Assembly: GCA_021731025.1 (NCBI GenBank)
Contig: JAKFYD010000007.1
Span: 88,985-152,984 of the forward strand
DNA from: Pseudobdellovibrionaceae bacterium
GTDB lineage: Bacteria; Bdellovibrionota; Bdellovibrionia; Bdellovibrionales; Bdellovibrionaceae
Length of the DNA: 64,000 bases
Reading direction: 5' to 3'
Positions 18,388-28,106 of this stretch are shown piece by piece (the first letter of the stretch is position 1; every line of letters starts with the position of its first letter). The position numbers and the translations under genes are program-made. A model generated the notes under the pieces. It was given only the letters and a program-made list of their open reading frames with translations, did not search any database and was not told the DNA's origin.

Positions 18388-19667
18388 ACGAATACGATGT
18401 TGTTTTAGTTTCGGCTTTCAGAAATTGTTATTGGCTGGCTTCAGAGTTACGCCGACAAAAGCTGAACGTCTTAGTGATTGACCTCAGCAGTAAATTAGGA
18501 GTGTGGCCTGCTGAAGATGTCGAAGGACCTTTTGGACTGTTTAAAACAGAAACTCTCAAAGGAAGTTTGCTCGAAGGACTGTGGGCTGAAGATGCTTTTC
18601 ACGAAGTGGAAAATGGTTTCACCTTGTGGTTGGATTCGGGGCCTTTGGAATTCAAGGGACCACTCACTCGTTACCAAATTGGAATGTCAGGACTTGACCC
18701 CAAACTTTTCGAAACTTTAGGACGGCAAACGGGGATTCAGGCTCAAAGAAATTTTCGTGCTGATTCTTTGAATTTTGAAACTCACTGGCTGGTTCCTTTT
18801 TCTTGTCAGTTAGCGAGCACAACCTTTTCCAGTGCTCGCAAATCGGTCGGCCTTCCCAAAGCGCTTCCTCTAGCAGCGAGTTTTCACGTTCGATGGGCCA
18901 ATCGCAACACCAATGAAAAAGCCGCACAGTGGTTGAAGTCTCGGGGCATTGCCTTCTCTGAAAAAACGGACATCATCGATCTGTCTTTTGAAAATCGTCG
19001 TAAAGTCACTGGCGTCGAATTAAAAGGTGAGATCTCGGGATTGGTTCGATGCAAAGCTTTAGTTTGGGGATTGACCAGCGAAGAAAGCTATTTTTACAAC
19101 TCGGTTTTAGGACAAGAAATATTTCCTTTGGGCCCGCTGGAAAGCGAATGGTCTTGGATCCGCTACCGCGTGAAAATCAAACCCAATATGCAAACTCGTC
19201 TGTGGCCTCTGCATTTTTGTTCCTTTCAGGACAAAGATTCGCCATGGACTCATGAAAATATGATTCTGTGGCAAAAAACGTCTTTGGATGAATTCATGGA
19301 AGCTTGGGTGCGCATTCCAACAGTGCAAAGATTTAATAAAAACTATTTAACTTTGATTGGCGAGCGCATTCTGAAAAATATCAATGAGCGCATCATGGGG
19401 TTGAATGCTGAAATTCAAAATCATCCTCAAGAATCCACTTACACTTATCATCAGTTGGGTCCTTCACGATTTCCTGTGTACCGGGCCAACTCGATGGGAC
19501 GTCGTCAGAAAACAAATGGAGTTCGCAATTTCTTTAATCAAAGTCACGAGCGACTGGCTTTGTACAGTCATGAAGATCGACAAGAACTTGCTGAAGAAAA
19601 TTTGAAACACATATTGCATTGGTTGGTCGAGTTAGAAACGAAACGAAGGAAGGAAGCGACGGCGTGA
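18384..19667 (+). CDS. Unknown protein embedded in the pur operon
   Basis: About 427 residues from the GTG at 18384 that overlaps the purN stop. The N-terminus (YDVVLVSAFRNCYWLASELRR) has the strand-helix-strand pattern of a Rossmann or FAD-type fold but lacks the GxGxxG motif. LNVLVIDLSSKLG follows, like the second beta strand of FAD amine oxidoreductases. Nothing else is recognised; no signal peptide and no membrane segments. It is linked by 4-base overlaps to purN and purB, so it is certainly co-translated with purine genes. A degenerate flavoprotein is a guess only. Confidence 0.7.
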   Translation: MNEYDVVLVSAFRNCYWLASELRRQKLNVLVIDLSSKLGVWPAEDVEGPFGLFKTETLKGSLLEGLWAEDAFHEVENGFTLWLDSGPLEFKGPLTRYQIGMSGLDPKLFETLGRQTGIQAQRNFRADSLNFETHWLVPFSCQLASTTFSSARKSVGLPKALPLAASFHVRWANRNTNEKAAQWLKSRGIAFSEKTDIIDLSFENRRKVTGVELKGEISGLVRCKALVWGLTSEESYFYNSVLGQEIFPLGPLESEWSWIRYRVKIKPNMQTRLWPLHFCSFQDKDSPWTHENMILWQKTSLDEFMEAWVRIPTVQRFNKNYLTLIGERILKNINERIMGLNAEIQNHPQESTYTYHQLGPSRFPVYRANSMGRRQKTNGVRNFFNQSHERLALYSHEDRQELAEENLKHILHWLVELETKRRKEATA

Positions 19668-20953
19668 TAGACAGATACACCCGCCCAGAGATGGGAGTTT
19701 TGTGGGACTTGGACCATAAATTTGGAAAGATGCTGGAAGTCGAAATGGCCGTGGCCGAAGTGCAAGCCACTTTAGGAATTATTCCCCGAGCCGCCGCGAA
19801 ATCCATTCGCAAATTGGGAAAATTCAACGTTAAGCGCATTAACGAAATTGAAAGAGAAACAAAGCACGACGTGATCGCTTTTGTTTCCAATGTCGCTGAA
19901 AATGTCGGAGATCATGGGAAGTTTATTCACTTCGGAATGACCAGCTCCGATGTTCTCGATACCGCTTTCAGTCTGCAAGTTAAAGAAGCGGGAGAAGTGC
20001 TTTTAAAATCGATTGATCTTTTGGAAAAATCTCTCAAGAAGCAATGTCGCGAACATGTAGCGACGTTATGCGCAGGTCGCACTCACGGAATGTTTGCCGA
20101 GCCAACAACTTTTGGTTTAAAGATGGCGGGCTACTTGGCAGAGCTCCAACGAAATCACCGTCGAGTCGAAGCGGCCTTGGATCAAATGATGATCTGTAAG
20201 TTGAGTGGTGCAGTGGGAACTTATTCAGCTCAAGCTCCTGAAGTTGAAACGAAGGTCGCGAAAAAATTAGGATTAAAACCGGAAGTTATTGCCACCCAAG
20301 TTGTGCCCCGCGACCGGCATGCTGAAATGATTTTGTCATTGGCGCTTTTAGGAGCAGGTCTGGAAAGACTATCCATTGAACTTCGACATTTGCAGCGAAA
20401 TGAAGTGAGTGAAGTCACTGAAGGCTTCACGCGAGGGCAAAAGGGATCTTCGGCGATGCCTCACAAAAAAAATCCCATCAGCGCTGAAAATATTACGGGC
20501 GCGGCGCGCTTACTGCGAGGTTACGCCTTTTCAAGTTTTGAAAACATCGCTTTGTGGCACGAAAGGGACATCAGTCATTCTTCGGTCGAGCGAGTTATCT
20601 TCCCTGATGCTTTTATCATTGCTGACTATGCAGTGAATCGCATGGCCATCCTGCTGAATGGTCTGGATGTGAACAAAAAACGAATGCAGGAAAATATTGA
20701 TCTTTCGCAAGGGCAACTTTTCAGCTCGCACATTTTGTTGGCCTTAGTGAATAAAGGTTGGTCGCGGGAAGAGGCTTACTCTCACGTGCAGAGATTGTGT
20801 CATTCGCTGGGTAAGAATGATCATTTGCGGAAAAAAATTCTTGAAGATCAAACTTTGAAAAACGTTTTAAAAGCCAAAGAACTTGAGGATATCTTTAGCG
20901 GCAAAAAACACCGCAAGGGAATTAAATCCATCGTGCAAAGGGTATTGAAATGA
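19664..20953 (+). CDS. purB: PurB, adenylosuccinate lyase
   Basis: 429 residues from the GTG at 19664 (overlapping the previous stop, AAGGAAGG upstream), giving the family N-terminus IDRYTRPEMGVLWD. It cleaves SAICAR and adenylosuccinate. Visible are HFGMTSSDVLDTA, GRTHGMFAEPTTFG, and the fumarase/lyase signature GSSAMPHKKNPI with its catalytic Ser. It is followed by purC with an ATGA overlap. Confidence 0.97.
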   Translation: MIDRYTRPEMGVLWDLDHKFGKMLEVEMAVAEVQATLGIIPRAAAKSIRKLGKFNVKRINEIERETKHDVIAFVSNVAENVGDHGKFIHFGMTSSDVLDTAFSLQVKEAGEVLLKSIDLLEKSLKKQCREHVATLCAGRTHGMFAEPTTFGLKMAGYLAELQRNHRRVEAALDQMMICKLSGAVGTYSAQAPEVETKVAKKLGLKPEVIATQVVPRDRHAEMILSLALLGAGLERLSIELRHLQRNEVSEVTEGFTRGQKGSSAMPHKKNPISAENITGAARLLRGYAFSSFENIALWHERDISHSSVERVIFPDAFIIADYAVNRMAILLNGLDVNKKRMQENIDLSQGQLFSSHILLALVNKGWSREEAYSHVQRLCHSLGKNDHLRKKILEDQTLKNVLKAKELEDIFSGKKHRKGIKSIVQRVLK

Positions 20954-21684
20954 AAATGTCTCTGGGAAAAATGATTTACGAAGGAAAAGCTAAAAAAGTC
21001 TATCAGTGGACAGAAGATAAAAATAAAGTCTTCTTAGAGTTTAAAGATTCGCTGACGGCTTTCAATGCGCAAAAGAAGGGTTCCTTTGAAAACAAAGGTT
21101 CCATCAATCGCGATATCGCCGTTTTAATTTTCCAATACTTAAAATCAAAAGGAATTCCTAGTCATTTCATCGAGCGTATTGAGGATCGAGGAATGTTGGT
21201 TCAGCAAGTCGAAATCATTCCTTTCGAAGTTGTCGTACGAAATTGGTTAGCAGGATCTACAGCAAAAAAATTAGGAATTCCCGAGGGGAAAGTTCTTAAA
21301 AAACCGCTTGTTGAATTTTATTTGAAGAACGACGAATTGGCAGATCCTTTTGTCAGTGAAGACCAAATGCTGATGCTGGAGTTAACTACGCCCAGTGAGA
21401 TCACTCGTCTTAAAGAATTAGCTTTGCAAATTAATCAGCAACTGATTCAACTTTTTGATCAAATGAATCTGACCCTGGTGGATTTCAAAGTGGAGTTTGG
21501 AAAAAACCATCAGGGTGAAATTCTTTTGGCTGATGAGATCACTCCGGACTGCTGTCGTTTATGGGATAAGACCACCCAGGAAAAATTCGACAAGGATCGT
21601 TTCCGCCGAGATCTGGGGTCCGTTAAAGAGTCGTACACTGAAGTTTTAAATCGCATGAAAAAAATCGTAGGAGGTCAGTCATGA
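20950..21684 (+). CDS. purC: PurC, SAICAR synthase
   Basis: 244 residues. ATP-dependent ligation of aspartate to CAIR. Visible are MIYEGKAKKVYQ, the phosphate-binding region, EVVVRNWLAGS, LVDFKVEFG, and LADEITPDCCRLWD. The start and stop both overlap neighbours by 4 bases (ATGA). GGAGGTC lies just ahead of the following purS. Confidence 0.97.
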   Translation: MKMSLGKMIYEGKAKKVYQWTEDKNKVFLEFKDSLTAFNAQKKGSFENKGSINRDIAVLIFQYLKSKGIPSHFIERIEDRGMLVQQVEIIPFEVVVRNWLAGSTAKKLGIPEGKVLKKPLVEFYLKNDELADPFVSEDQMLMLELTTPSEITRLKELALQINQQLIQLFDQMNLTLVDFKVEFGKNHQGEILLADEITPDCCRLWDKTTQEKFDKDRFRRDLGSVKESYTEVLNRMKKIVGGQS

Positions 21685-21923
21685 AGTGGGGAGTGAAAAT
21701 CATGCCACGGGAAGTTCTGTTGGATTCTCAGGGCCGTGCCGTAGAAAGTTTGCTGAAAGAAAATCAATTTCAATTGAATCATTGTCGCGTTGGTCGTTAC
21801 GTCGAAATCGTGACCGAGCAAGCTCAAGAATCCAAGGCTCGGGAAGAAATCGAAAAAATGACGAAGTTTGTTTTGTACAATCCTTTGATCGAAACTTTCA
21901 CGATTGAAAGGCTTGAAGCATGA
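21681..21923 (+). CDS. purS: PurS, FGAM synthase small subunit
   Basis: 80 residues, normal length. PurS bridges PurQ and PurL in the three-part FGAM synthetase of bacteria that lack the single-chain enzyme. Visible are VKIMPREVLLDSQGRAVESLL and CRVGRYVEI, ending in NPLIETFTIERLE. The start overlaps purC and the stop overlaps purQ, both by 4 bases. Confidence 0.94.
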   Translation: MKWGVKIMPREVLLDSQGRAVESLLKENQFQLNHCRVGRYVEIVTEQAQESKAREEIEKMTKFVLYNPLIETFTIERLEA

Positions 21924-22558
21924 AAGTCGGCGTGACGCGATTTCCAGGAACCAATTGTGACTTTGACGTCCACCATATGGTTGAAAACGCAGGGCATGAG
22001 CCCATTTGGCTGTGGCACCAAGATAATTTTGATGTTCAGTCCGTTGAGGCCGTCATTATTCCCGGTGGCTTTAGCTACGGAGACTATCTTCGCTGTGGAG
22101 CTTTAGCTTCGCGAAGCCCTGTGATGAAGTCAGTCTCTGAGTTCGCTTCGCGCGGGGGCCCTGTGCTGGGAATCTGCAACGGCTTCCAAATTCTTTGCGA
22201 AGCCGGTCTTTTGCCCGGAGCTCTGCTCAGAAATGAAAATGTAAAATTCATCGATGATTGGGTCGATCTCAGAGTCGAAAACACAAATTCGTTTTTCGCC
22301 AAAGAAGCTCCTCGAGCTAAAGAATTTCGATTGCCGATAGCTCACGGCGAAGGACGCTATTTTGTTTTAAGCGATGAACTTAAAAAAATTCAAGATCGCG
22401 GGCAGGTGTGGCTCAGTTACACAAAAAATCCCAATGGTTCAGTTCACAATATCGCCGGTGTGATGAACGAGAAAAAAAATGTGGTCGGGCTGATGCCTCA
22501 TCCTGAACGGGCGACTCAGTCCTGGATGGGCAGCACCGATGGAGGGCTATTTCTGTGA
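21920..22558 (+). CDS. purQ: PurQ, FGAM synthase glutaminase subunit
   Basis: 212 residues. This class I glutamine amidotransferase feeds ammonia to PurL. Visible are VTRFPGTNCDFDV, PGGFSYGDYLR, the nucleophile Cys in GICNGFQIL, and His/Glu in MPHPERA. It sits in the purS-purQ-purL order with 4-base overlaps on both sides. Confidence 0.97.
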   Translation: MKVGVTRFPGTNCDFDVHHMVENAGHEPIWLWHQDNFDVQSVEAVIIPGGFSYGDYLRCGALASRSPVMKSVSEFASRGGPVLGICNGFQILCEAGLLPGALLRNENVKFIDDWVDLRVENTNSFFAKEAPRAKEFRLPIAHGEGRYFVLSDELKKIQDRGQVWLSYTKNPNGSVHNIAGVMNEKKNVVGLMPHPERATQSWMGSTDGGLFL

Positions 22559-24729
22559 AAGAAAAATTAAAACATTATCGCTTGAATGAAAAAGAATACG
22601 GCTTGATCTGCGAACTCTTAGGGCGACCTCCCCAAGGGGTTGAGTGGGCTTTGTTCTCAGCTCTGTGGAGTGAACACTGCAGCTACAAAAGTTCTAAAAT
22701 TCACCTTCGTAAATTTGCTTATAGAAATTCTTCGGTGATGGATGGTGAAGGCGAAAATGCGGGAGTCATCGATATCGGCTACGGAGAAAAAATTGCTTTT
22801 AAAATGGAAAGTCACAATCACCCCAGCTTTATCGAGCCCTATCAAGGGGCAGCTACGGGAGTTGGTGGTATTTTAAGAGACATTTTCACCATGGGCGCAA
22901 GACCAATTGCACTAGCTGATTATCTTTGCTTTGGCGAACCCACAGCTCCACGGATGAAAAATCTTGTGAAGGGTGTGGTCTCGGGAATTTCAGGTTACGG
23001 GAATTGCGTTGGTGTTCCTACAATCACGGGGCAAACGGAATTTCACTCGAGCTACAATACCAATATTCTCGTGAATGCGATGGCTGTAGGTCTGATCACC
23101 GAGGGCCAAAAGATGGCGCGCTCGGCAGCAAAGGGTCCAGGAAACTGGGTGGTTTATGTCGGAGCGAAAACGGGGAAAGACGGAGTTCATGGAGCCAGCA
23201 TGGCCAGTGAATCCTTTGATGAAAATAATGAAGCGAAAAAACCCAATGTGCAAATTGGAGATCCTTTTTTCGAAAAACTCCTCATCGAATCTTGTTTAGA
23301 GGTCTTGGATCAAGATCTCGTTGTGGCGATGCAGGACATGGGTGCGGCGGGTTTAACCAGTTCCAGTTTTGAAATGTCGGCTCGGGGAGAAGTGGGTCTG
23401 GATTTGAATCTAGATCAGGTTCCCCTTCGTGATTCCAGTATGAATCCCGAGGAAATCTTGCTCTCAGAAAGCCAAGAAAGAATGCTCCTGATTTGCGAGC
23501 CAAAAAAATATCCTCAGTTGCAAAAAGTTTTTCATCGCTGGGGACTTGATGCTCAAAAAATTGGGGAAGTGACTCAGGACCCCGTGATCAAACTTCGCTG
23601 GCGAAATGAATTGCTGACTTCGATTGATCCACGACTCATCGTCGATAAAGCGCCTCGTTACGAGAGGGAATTTCGTCCTTGGCCTCGTGGAAATAAAAAA
23701 TCCACATCAAGCTTGAAGAAGAACATTAACTTATCTGAGCAACTGAAAGAGAACAGCCAAAGCATCGACTTCGCTTCGCGAGAATGGATCTATCGTCAGT
23801 ACGATCAGCGCGTTGGAGTAAGAACAATACGTGATGCTTCCCATTCCGTCGGTTTCCTGCGAATGCCTTCCGATCGTGCTTTGGCGATGACTCTCGGTTG
23901 TCGCCCTGGAGTGATGAGATTAGATGCTCGTCTGGGTGGGCTGGATTCGGTCTTTTATCCCGCCTTGCAAATGGCGATTAAGGGAGCGAAAGCATTGGCA
24001 GTTACGGATTGTTTAAACTTTGGTAATCCCGAAAAAGTTGACATCATGTCGGAATTTGTTGCCGCGGTTGAAGGGATTGCCGAAGCTTCAAAAGCTTTAG
24101 ATGCTCCCGTCATTTCCGGAAATGTGAGCTTCTATAATGAAACTCAAGGGCAAAATATTACTTCGACACCAGCTACGGGTTTGATTGGAATTCGAAAAGA
24201 AGTTGAAAATATTCCCGAAGATCATTTTGTTGATTCAGAGTGTCTGGTTTATCTCCTGAGCCTTCCGATGGCGAAAGGTTTTTATTCTCTGAAGGAAAAT
24301 AATTTCTTCGAAGGAGAGTTGGATGTTTCGCTCTGTGCAGAATGGATCCAATCATTGTGTGATTTAACCAATCGTGGTAGTATCCAATCTTCCCGAGCCC
24401 TTGGTCAGGGAGGACTTTTAGAGACAATTCGTCGAATGTGTCTAAAAGGTGTTGGCTTCGAAATGCAAAGTCCAGAATGGCTGAATGGAGAGTTGTCCTC
24501 CGCTCTCCAAGAATCTTTTTATGAAGTTGTCGTTGCGGTCAGATCAGAAAATAAAAACCAATTTGAAAAAGATTTGCAGCAGTTACAACCGAAATTAAAA
24601 GCAAGTTCGCTATTTTTGGGGCGCACAATTCCGGAGCGCCTGAAGTGGGGAAGCCAGATTGATCTCGCGGTCGACGAATTGAAAGGGCTTCATGAAAAAG
24701 CGTGGAGCCAACATTTGGAGTTAAGATGA
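22555..24729 (+). CDS. purL: PurL, FGAM synthase large subunit
   Basis: 724 residues, the size of small PurL that depends on PurS and PurQ. It converts FGAR to FGAM. Visible are the N-terminal helical domain, SALWSEHCSYKSSK, ESHNHPSFIEPYQGAATGVGGI, and the second half with ALAVTDCLNFGNPEK and SGNVSFYNET. The GTG start overlaps the purQ stop (GTGA). Confidence 0.97.
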   Translation: MKEKLKHYRLNEKEYGLICELLGRPPQGVEWALFSALWSEHCSYKSSKIHLRKFAYRNSSVMDGEGENAGVIDIGYGEKIAFKMESHNHPSFIEPYQGAATGVGGILRDIFTMGARPIALADYLCFGEPTAPRMKNLVKGVVSGISGYGNCVGVPTITGQTEFHSSYNTNILVNAMAVGLITEGQKMARSAAKGPGNWVVYVGAKTGKDGVHGASMASESFDENNEAKKPNVQIGDPFFEKLLIESCLEVLDQDLVVAMQDMGAAGLTSSSFEMSARGEVGLDLNLDQVPLRDSSMNPEEILLSESQERMLLICEPKKYPQLQKVFHRWGLDAQKIGEVTQDPVIKLRWRNELLTSIDPRLIVDKAPRYEREFRPWPRGNKKSTSSLKKNINLSEQLKENSQSIDFASREWIYRQYDQRVGVRTIRDASHSVGFLRMPSDRALAMTLGCRPGVMRLDARLGGLDSVFYPALQMAIKGAKALAVTDCLNFGNPEKVDIMSEFVAAVEGIAEASKALDAPVISGNVSFYNETQGQNITSTPATGLIGIRKEVENIPEDHFVDSECLVYLLSLPMAKGFYSLKENNFFEGELDVSLCAEWIQSLCDLTNRGSIQSSRALGQGGLLETIRRMCLKGVGFEMQSPEWLNGELSSALQESFYEVVVAVRSENKNQFEKDLQQLQPKLKASSLFLGRTIPERLKWGSQIDLAVDELKGLHEKAWSQHLELR

Positions 24730-26105
24730 GTTGGAAGGAAGAGTGCGGAGTTTTTGGTATCTGGGGAGATAGTGAAAGCGCGCGCTTAACTTATTTAGGT
24801 CTGTACGCCATGCAACACCGCGGGCAAGAATCCGCAGGGATTGTTTCCTTAGATGAAAAAAATCATCTGAATCATAAAGGGCTCGGGTTGGTTGGTGACG
24901 TCTTTAAAGAAAATGAGTTGCTTCGTCTGAAAGGAACAGCAGCCATTGGCCATGTTCGTTATTCAACGACAGGGCAAAATCTTTTAACCAATGCTCAACC
25001 GCTTACAGCTAATTTGTTGAATGGTCCAGTGGCCATAGCTCACAATGGAAACTTCGTTAATCACAATGTCTTACGTAAAGAACTCCAAGGAAAAGGTGCT
25101 ATTTTCCAAGGAAGTAATGACACAGAAATTGTTCTTCATCTACTTTCAAAAAATTCCTCCAGCGATCTCATCCAAGCCTTGAAAGAATCCATGCAAAGAC
25201 TTGAAGGCGCTTTCAGCATGGTGGTCTTATCCCATAACAGAATGGTCGCGATCAGAGATCCCTATGGCTTTCGGCCTTTAGTCCTTGGGAAAAAAATCAG
25301 GGACGATGGCAGTTGGGCCCGCGTGATCGCTTCGGAAACTTGCGCCTTTGATTTGATCGGCGCTCAGTTTGAAAGAGAAGTCGATCCCGGAGAAATCTTT
25401 TGGATCGATGAAAAGGGCGAGCACTCCGAAAAATTCGCAGAAGCTCCACGAACGGCTCACTGTGTGTTTGAACATATTTATTTTTCTCGACCTGACAGCA
25501 AAGTCTTTGGGCAAAGTGTGTATGAATCGCGAAAAAAATTTGGAGCTCAGTTAGCCTTGGAAAACCCTGTCGAGGCCGACGTCGTTATTCCCGTTCCCGA
25601 CAGCGGAGTTCCCGCAGCGATGGGTTACAGCCACCAAAGTAAAATTCCTTTCGAGTTCGGTATTATTCGCAATCACTACGTGGGAAGGACTTTCATCCAG
25701 CCCACTCAAGGGATTCGCGACTTTGGAGTGAAAATTAAACTGAATCCCCAATCCGCCGTCATTCAAGGCAAAAGAGTCATCGTGATCGACGATTCCTTGG
25801 TGCGCGGAACAACCAGTAAAAAAATCATCAATCTCATTCGGCAGGCTGGCGCCAAAGAGGTCCATATGAGGATCGCTTGCCCGCCCACAGTCGGGCCTTG
25901 TTATTACGGAGTCGATACTCCCCATCGGGCCCAGCTTATCGCCGCCCAAAATACAGTCGAGGAAATTCGGCAATTCATAGGAGCCGACACTTTAGGATAT
26001 TTGTCTCGGGAAGGGCTTTTCAAAGCGATGCAAACAGGTGAGAATAAATACTGTGCGGCCTGCTTTGATGGTCGTTACCCAACAAAATTGTACGACGTAG
26101 AGTGA
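24726..26105 (+). CDS. purF: PurF, amidophosphoribosyltransferase
   Basis: 459 residues from the ATG at 24726 overlapping the purL stop, with GGAG upstream; an in-frame ATG at 24702 lies inside purL. It carries out the first committed purine step, PRPP plus Gln to phosphoribosylamine. The glutaminase Cys7 in EECGVFGIWG implies removal of a short propeptide. Also visible are HRGQESAGI, GHVRYSTTG and the PRPP loop VIVIDDSLVRGTTSKK. Only 1 base separates it from ldcA. Confidence 0.97.
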   Translation: MSWKEECGVFGIWGDSESARLTYLGLYAMQHRGQESAGIVSLDEKNHLNHKGLGLVGDVFKENELLRLKGTAAIGHVRYSTTGQNLLTNAQPLTANLLNGPVAIAHNGNFVNHNVLRKELQGKGAIFQGSNDTEIVLHLLSKNSSSDLIQALKESMQRLEGAFSMVVLSHNRMVAIRDPYGFRPLVLGKKIRDDGSWARVIASETCAFDLIGAQFEREVDPGEIFWIDEKGEHSEKFAEAPRTAHCVFEHIYFSRPDSKVFGQSVYESRKKFGAQLALENPVEADVVIPVPDSGVPAAMGYSHQSKIPFEFGIIRNHYVGRTFIQPTQGIRDFGVKIKLNPQSAVIQGKRVIVIDDSLVRGTTSKKIINLIRQAGAKEVHMRIACPPTVGPCYYGVDTPHRAQLIAAQNTVEEIRQFIGADTLGYLSREGLFKAMQTGENKYCAACFDGRYPTKLYDVE

Positions 26106-26106
26106 G

Positions 26107-27039
26107 ATGACCCAAAATAAAGTTCAGTGTCTTGCCCCCGGGGACATTGTTGACATTGTAGCCCCTGGATTTGCACCACGCCCGGAAGAGGTCGAAGGTG
26201 CTGTGCAATTGTTGAAAGATTGGGGATATCAACCTCGCTTGCCTGAAGGTCTTATTGCTGAACACTTTCTTCATTCAAATTCGGATGAGCAGCGATTTCA
26301 TTTTTTAAAAAAAGCCCTGACTGCGAAAGACAGTCGTTTCATTTGGTGTCTTCGCGGAGGTTACGGCAGCAATCGTCTGTGGCCCTTCCTGCGCAAAATG
26401 AAAAAACCCTCGCAACCAAAAATTATTATTGGATTAAGTGACATCACCAGCTTGCATCACTTTGTAAATCAAGTTTGGCGTTGGCCCAGTTTGCACGGAG
26501 CTCACTTGGATCGATTGGGGCTGCGAAAAAGTCCTGCGGCTATGGTACAGGAAACTCGGGATCTTCTCGAGGGAAAAGAAACTTTGACGAAGTTTTTGGA
26601 TCTAAAACCTCTGAATGCTCGAGCTCAAAAATTAAAAAAAATCAAAAGTGTTGTCGTTGGTGGTAACTTAGTTACTTTGCAAAGCTCGATCGGAACCGTG
26701 AACGAAGTGAAGCTCGATGGAAAAATTCTTTTCTTGGAAGACATTGGCGAGCGTGCTTACCGCATCGATCGCGTTCTTGTGCATTTACAACAGTCGGGCC
26801 TTTTGAAGAAAGCCAAGGCTGTTTTGTTCGGTGAGTTCTATCAGTGTAATGAAAAAGACGGTCGACCCCTTTATCTGGAAGTCTTGAAAAGATTTGCGGA
26901 AGATATTAAGCTTCCTGTTTTCACAGGAGTTGAAGCGGGTCACGGCGAAGTTCAGAGACCTCTTTTTTTAAATACTAATGCTGTATTGCAGGGGGGCGAG
27001 AAGGCCTCTTTGCTTGTTGAATCTGGAGTTAAAGGATGA
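26107..27039 (+). CDS. ldcA: LdcA, LD-carboxypeptidase (peptidase S66)
   Basis: 310 residues with no signal peptide, so probably cytoplasmic. It removes the terminal D-Ala from L,D-linked muropeptide tetrapeptides during murein recycling. Visible are the nucleophile Ser88 in RGGYGSNR, the Glu in LFGEFYQC, and the His in EAGHGEVQRPLFL, the S66 triad. It starts 1 base after purF and overlaps the next gene (ATGA), so it is on the purine transcript while belonging to the murein-recycling pair with mpl. Confidence 0.93.
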   Translation: MTQNKVQCLAPGDIVDIVAPGFAPRPEEVEGAVQLLKDWGYQPRLPEGLIAEHFLHSNSDEQRFHFLKKALTAKDSRFIWCLRGGYGSNRLWPFLRKMKKPSQPKIIIGLSDITSLHHFVNQVWRWPSLHGAHLDRLGLRKSPAAMVQETRDLLEGKETLTKFLDLKPLNARAQKLKKIKSVVVGGNLVTLQSSIGTVNEVKLDGKILFLEDIGERAYRIDRVLVHLQQSGLLKKAKAVLFGEFYQCNEKDGRPLYLEVLKRFAEDIKLPVFTGVEAGHGEVQRPLFLNTNAVLQGGEKASLLVESGVKG

Positions 27040-28106
27040 AGTATTCCGTTTTGGAAAAAAACTTAATGGTTCAGTTAGAACCAAAAATTCGTGATGTGAC
27101 TCCGGGAGTGATGGTTCGGGCCTATCAGAACGGGCGGCTGATTTGTAATGTTTCCGTCGGCGATACTTACGCTTATTACGATTATGCCAGCCTGACGAAA
27201 GTGATTTACACCGTTCAGGCGATGATGCTCGCCTTCGAAGATAAAAAATGGAATTTGGACACCAGACTTACCGAAGTTCTTCCGTGGATGAAAAATGCTT
27301 CACGAATTCGTTTGTTCCAACTTCTGACTCACAGTGCCGGTTATGATTGGTGGCTTCCGTTTTACCAGAAGCTCGATATGAATACGACCTGGCAGCAGCG
27401 CCGCGAATATCTTCGTCAGGAAATCTCGCAGCTGGCTCCGCTGGAAACCGACAAAAGTGTTTATTCCGATGTTGGTTTTATTATTTTGGGTTTTGTTCTG
27501 GAAGCTTTTTATCAAAAAGATTTAGTGGCAATCTGGAATGATATCAAAGATCGATTTTACAACGGAACAACTTTAGAATTTCATCCTCGCAATCAGACCA
27601 CTCACAAAACAAGTTTATTTGCACCGACCGAGGAATGCCCTTGGCGCCGGCGTTTACTCATTGGCGAAGTTCACGATGAAAACTGTTGGGCCATGGGTGG
27701 AGTTTCAACCCACGCCGGGCTTTTCGGCAGCATTGATGATTTGGGTTGGTACGTTCTTCACTTGCGCTCGCAGATGTTAGGAATAGCCCGCTATTCCATT
27801 AAACAAAAAACAGCTTTGCTGTTTGCTCAACGAGCTCGCCCTGAAGGTTTAGGGGATTGGGCCTTGGGATATATGCTTCCCACTCCGGGCACAGCCAGTT
27901 GCGGAGGATACTTTTCACTGAATTCCATTGGGCACACGGGCTTTACGGGAACATCGGTTTGGTATGATCCCAAATCAGATCTAGCGGTGGCTATATTAAG
28001 CAATCGACTTGTTTACGGAAGGGATAACAAATCCTTCTCTCAACTGCGTCCGCAGATCCACGATTGGATCGTTGAAGGATTGCGAAAATCATCATTCGGA
28101 GGATAA
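27036..28106 (+). CDS. Beta-lactamase-fold serine hydrolase
   Basis: 356 residues. The SxxK motif is ASLTK (S52, K55), the Y-x-N position is YSD in SVYSDVGFIILG, and GHTGFTGTSVWYDP provides the third motif. This is the class C/beta-lactamase-related hydrolase family (esterases, DD-peptidases). No clear signal peptide, so a cytoplasmic muropeptide- or ester-cleaving role alongside LdcA and Mpl is plausible but inferred. Overlaps ldcA and abuts mpl with no gap. Confidence 0.88.
   Translation: MKYSVLEKNLMVQLEPKIRDVTPGVMVRAYQNGRLICNVSVGDTYAYYDYASLTKVIYTVQAMMLAFEDKKWNLDTRLTEVLPWMKNASRIRLFQLLTHSAGYDWWLPFYQKLDMNTTWQQRREYLRQEISQLAPLETDKSVYSDVGFIILGFVLEAFYQKDLVAIWNDIKDRFYNGTTLEFHPRNQTTHKTSLFAPTEECPWRRRLLIGEVHDENCWAMGGVSTHAGLFGSIDDLGWYVLHLRSQMLGIARYSIKQKTALLFAQRARPEGLGDWALGYMLPTPGTASCGGYFSLNSIGHTGFTGTSVWYDPKSDLAVAILSNRLVYGRDNKSFSQLRPQIHDWIVEGLRKSSFGG

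Noticed and set aside
25551..25973. 140-codon minus-strand frame
   Set aside because: Antisense to the PRPP-binding half of purF.
27036..28106. True class C beta-lactamase (antibiotic resistance)
   Set aside because: The Y-x-N site is YSD and there is no signal peptide; more like the broad esterase/peptidase relatives.
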